A stretch of DNA of 24,275 bases, taken from NCBI GenBank assembly GCA_041685645.1, contig JAWLFI010000016.1, forward strand, positions 1 to 24,275, given 5' to 3'. The stretch comes from JAWLFI01 sp041685645 (lineage in GTDB: Bacteria > Bacteroidota > Bacteroidia > Chitinophagales > Saprospiraceae). This document shows, piece after piece, positions 23,014-24,275 of this stretch. The notes beneath the pieces are model-generated. The model made no database searches, was not told the DNA's origin, and saw nothing but the letters and a program-made list of their open reading frames with translations. The number at the start of each line of letters is the position of its first letter. Position 1 is the first letter of the stretch. The position numbers and the translations under genes are program-made.

Positions 23014-24084
23014 TCACATCTTCACCATTTTGATCGTCTCAAGTGTGCCCTGAGGATCCATAATCCAATAAACGCCAGGCGGCATAGAGGACACATCCAC
23101 ACTCATCTGATTTGACCCTCTCGTCAATGGGATTTCCATCACTTTTTGACCGTCCGTATTTAGAAGTATCAGTGACTTTGGCTTGTCTACGCTTGAATAA
23201 ATGAGATTCAGTGAATTCGACACGGGATTGGGATAGATGTCTATCCGCTTTTGATTGCGGGCGGGAGTTGGATTCGTGCTGGTCGTAATTTCGGCATCTA
23301 ATATTTCTGAACTGACCATATTGAAAATCGCCCCTTCTTCTACTGTTATGCCATTCCATTCCCCACAACTATAAACATCGGAGTATAGCATAGTTAAAGT
23401 ATTTCCAGATTTTACGATTATTTCTGCTTCCCCTCCCATTCGGATGTTATTATACGCGCCGGATTGACTAAATAATGAGCTGCCAAAAACATAATCCATG
23501 TCAACAATTAAAGTACCTTCAATCACAACAGATTGGGCCTGATTAGCTGCAAGAAAGGCCGGTAATAAATCAAGTGAGCTAACAACTGAAGAGAGTAAGG
23601 TATTGGTATTGGGCGATCCAATAACTGTTTCCTGATCAGGTTGAATGGTTCCGGAAGAAACAATGTGATTTGTGCCTGGATTGATGACGCGGTACTCAAC
23701 AGACATTCCGGGTGTTTGAACTAAGCCTTCCATACAGACTGATGAAATAACACCGGAATCAAGTGGCAGCTCAGAGGATCTTAAAATTACCGGGTCACCC
23801 TGCTGTGATACTAATTCAAATTCACCAATTCCCTGTCCTAAGTCAGTATATATAAAAGCACCTTCTTCAAACTCTACCTCAATAACGCAATCCAAACATT
23901 CGTCTAGCGGGTCGAGCAAATCAACCGACATATGTAAACACAGTTCACCATTTTCAAAATCACAATTAAACTTGGTTGCTGACACTCCTATTGGAAAGTT
24001 TTCGCATTGAGCCTTACCTTCATAAATCATTAAGGCTACAAGTAAAACTGCAAAAATATTAGAGGAGTTAAAGTAATTTTTCAC
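23014..24084 (-). CDS. Secreted protein with T9SS type A sorting domain, function unknown
   Basis: The 356-residue product starts with a signal peptide (1-25, ending YEGKAQ) and a cysteine-containing beta-rich domain (about 26-150, with C-DFENGELCLHM and LDECLDCVIEVEF) that I do not recognise. Residues about 180-265 look like a few turns of a right-handed parallel beta-helix (VIEGTLIVDMDYVF, AEIIVKSGNTLTMLYSDVY, EWNGITVEEGAIFNMVSS). The type A C-terminal domain (about 280-356) has IDIYPNPVSNSLNLIY, MEIPLTRGSNQMSVDVSSM and PGVYWIM, so the protein should leave the cell by the T9SS. The helix portion seems short beside typical members, which may reflect an internal deletion. It is a single gene upstream of the toxin-antitoxin operon on the same strand, 179 bp away from it. 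Confidence 0.82.
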   Translation of the reverse strand: MKNYFNSSNIFAVLLVALMIYEGKAQCENFPIGVSATKFNCDFENGELCLHMSVDLLDPLDECLDCVIEVEFEEGAFIYTDLGQGIGEFELVSQQGDPVILRSSELPLDSGVISSVCMEGLVQTPGMSVEYRVINPGTNHIVSSGTIQPDQETVIGSPNTNTLLSSVVSSLDLLPAFLAANQAQSVVIEGTLIVDMDYVFGSSLFSQSGAYNNIRMGGEAEIIVKSGNTLTMLYSDVYSCGEWNGITVEEGAIFNMVSSEILDAEITTSTNPTPARNQKRIDIYPNPVSNSLNLIYSSVDKPKSLILLNTDGQKVMEIPLTRGSNQMSVDVSSMPPGVYWIMDPQGTLETIKMVKM

Positions 24085-24220
24085 GACATAAATTTTGTGT
24101 TACATAATTTAACAATGTTTTGAAGTTACAAAAATGCGTGAGGTAATCAAAATATTTTATCAATTAGTTATCATTTCTACCCAAATAATATTTTTTCAAT
24201 TATAATAATTAAGTACCCCG

Positions 24221-24260
24221 AAAAGGCTTTGCCTATGTCGCTCTGCGGGTCGAAGCCTTA
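24221..24260. repeat. Inverted repeat at the window end
   Basis: AAGGCTT (24223-24229) is inverted at 24253-24259 as AAGCCTT, with a GC-rich loop between. It resembles the palindromic repeats elsewhere in the window. The surrounding 24085-24275 is AT-rich and holds no gene. Confidence 0.35.
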
Positions 24261-24275
24261 TAATAGTGTCATTAC

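Noticed and set aside
1..24275. Transfer RNA, ribosomal RNA or intact transposase genes
   Set aside because: No cloverleaf with the GTTCRANNC arm, no rRNA-like conserved blocks and no transposase motifs were seen when reading through the non-coding parts.

Overview
The window looks like a chromosomal segment of a marine or aquatic member of the Bacteroidota, probably class Saprospiria. This assignment is inferred from the gene families, not from a database search. Four traits support it. Secreted proteins carry type A and type B C-terminal domains for the type IX secretion system (T9SS). One of these sits in a PorP/SprF plus OmpA/PD40 gene set. Promoters fit the Bacteroidota consensus TTTG-N19/20-TAnnTTTG. 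Start codons have almost no Shine-Dalgarno sequences.

Layout, left to right. Positions 1-825 hold no convincing gene: the right end of a dispersed repeat (1-174), a degenerate stretch, and a structured element of about 180 nt (632-813) that resembles the Flavo-1 type of intergenic RNA. A nitroreductase (826-1392, minus) follows, then a 170-bp MITE-like element with terminal inverted repeats and a possible 4-bp target duplication (1417-1586). Next is a tight three-gene minus-strand operon: HlyD-like membrane adaptor, VTC-type polyphosphate polymerase, and DUF4956 membrane protein (4150-1599). All the expected VTC active-site residues are visible, so this may be a polyphosphate synthesis and membrane transfer unit.

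Across a 594-bp gap lies a plus-strand metal operon: an MntR/DtxR regulator with its own operator-promoter, a ZnuA/MntA-type binding protein with an unusual C-terminal membrane anchor, and the ABC ATPase. No permease gene follows. The next block, all minus strand (18271-7134), is a T9SS surface module: a 2279-residue HYR/Ig-repeat protein with a type B sorting domain, a PorP/SprF-like protein, an OmpA/PD40 protein, and a secreted alpha/beta hydrolase with a type A sorting domain. The housekeeping gene gltX follows (minus), divergent from a NodB-type polysaccharide deacetylase.

From 20754 to 21860 there is a gene-free island of palindromes and dispersed repeats. It includes a 333-bp element with 15-bp terminal inverted repeats whose right end also occurs at 87-174. 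Beside it lies a RES toxin / Xre-MbcA-ParS antitoxin pair with a likely autoregulatory operator. The window closes with another T9SS cargo protein (23014-24084) and an AT-rich tail. No tRNA, rRNA, CRISPR array or intact transposase was seen.
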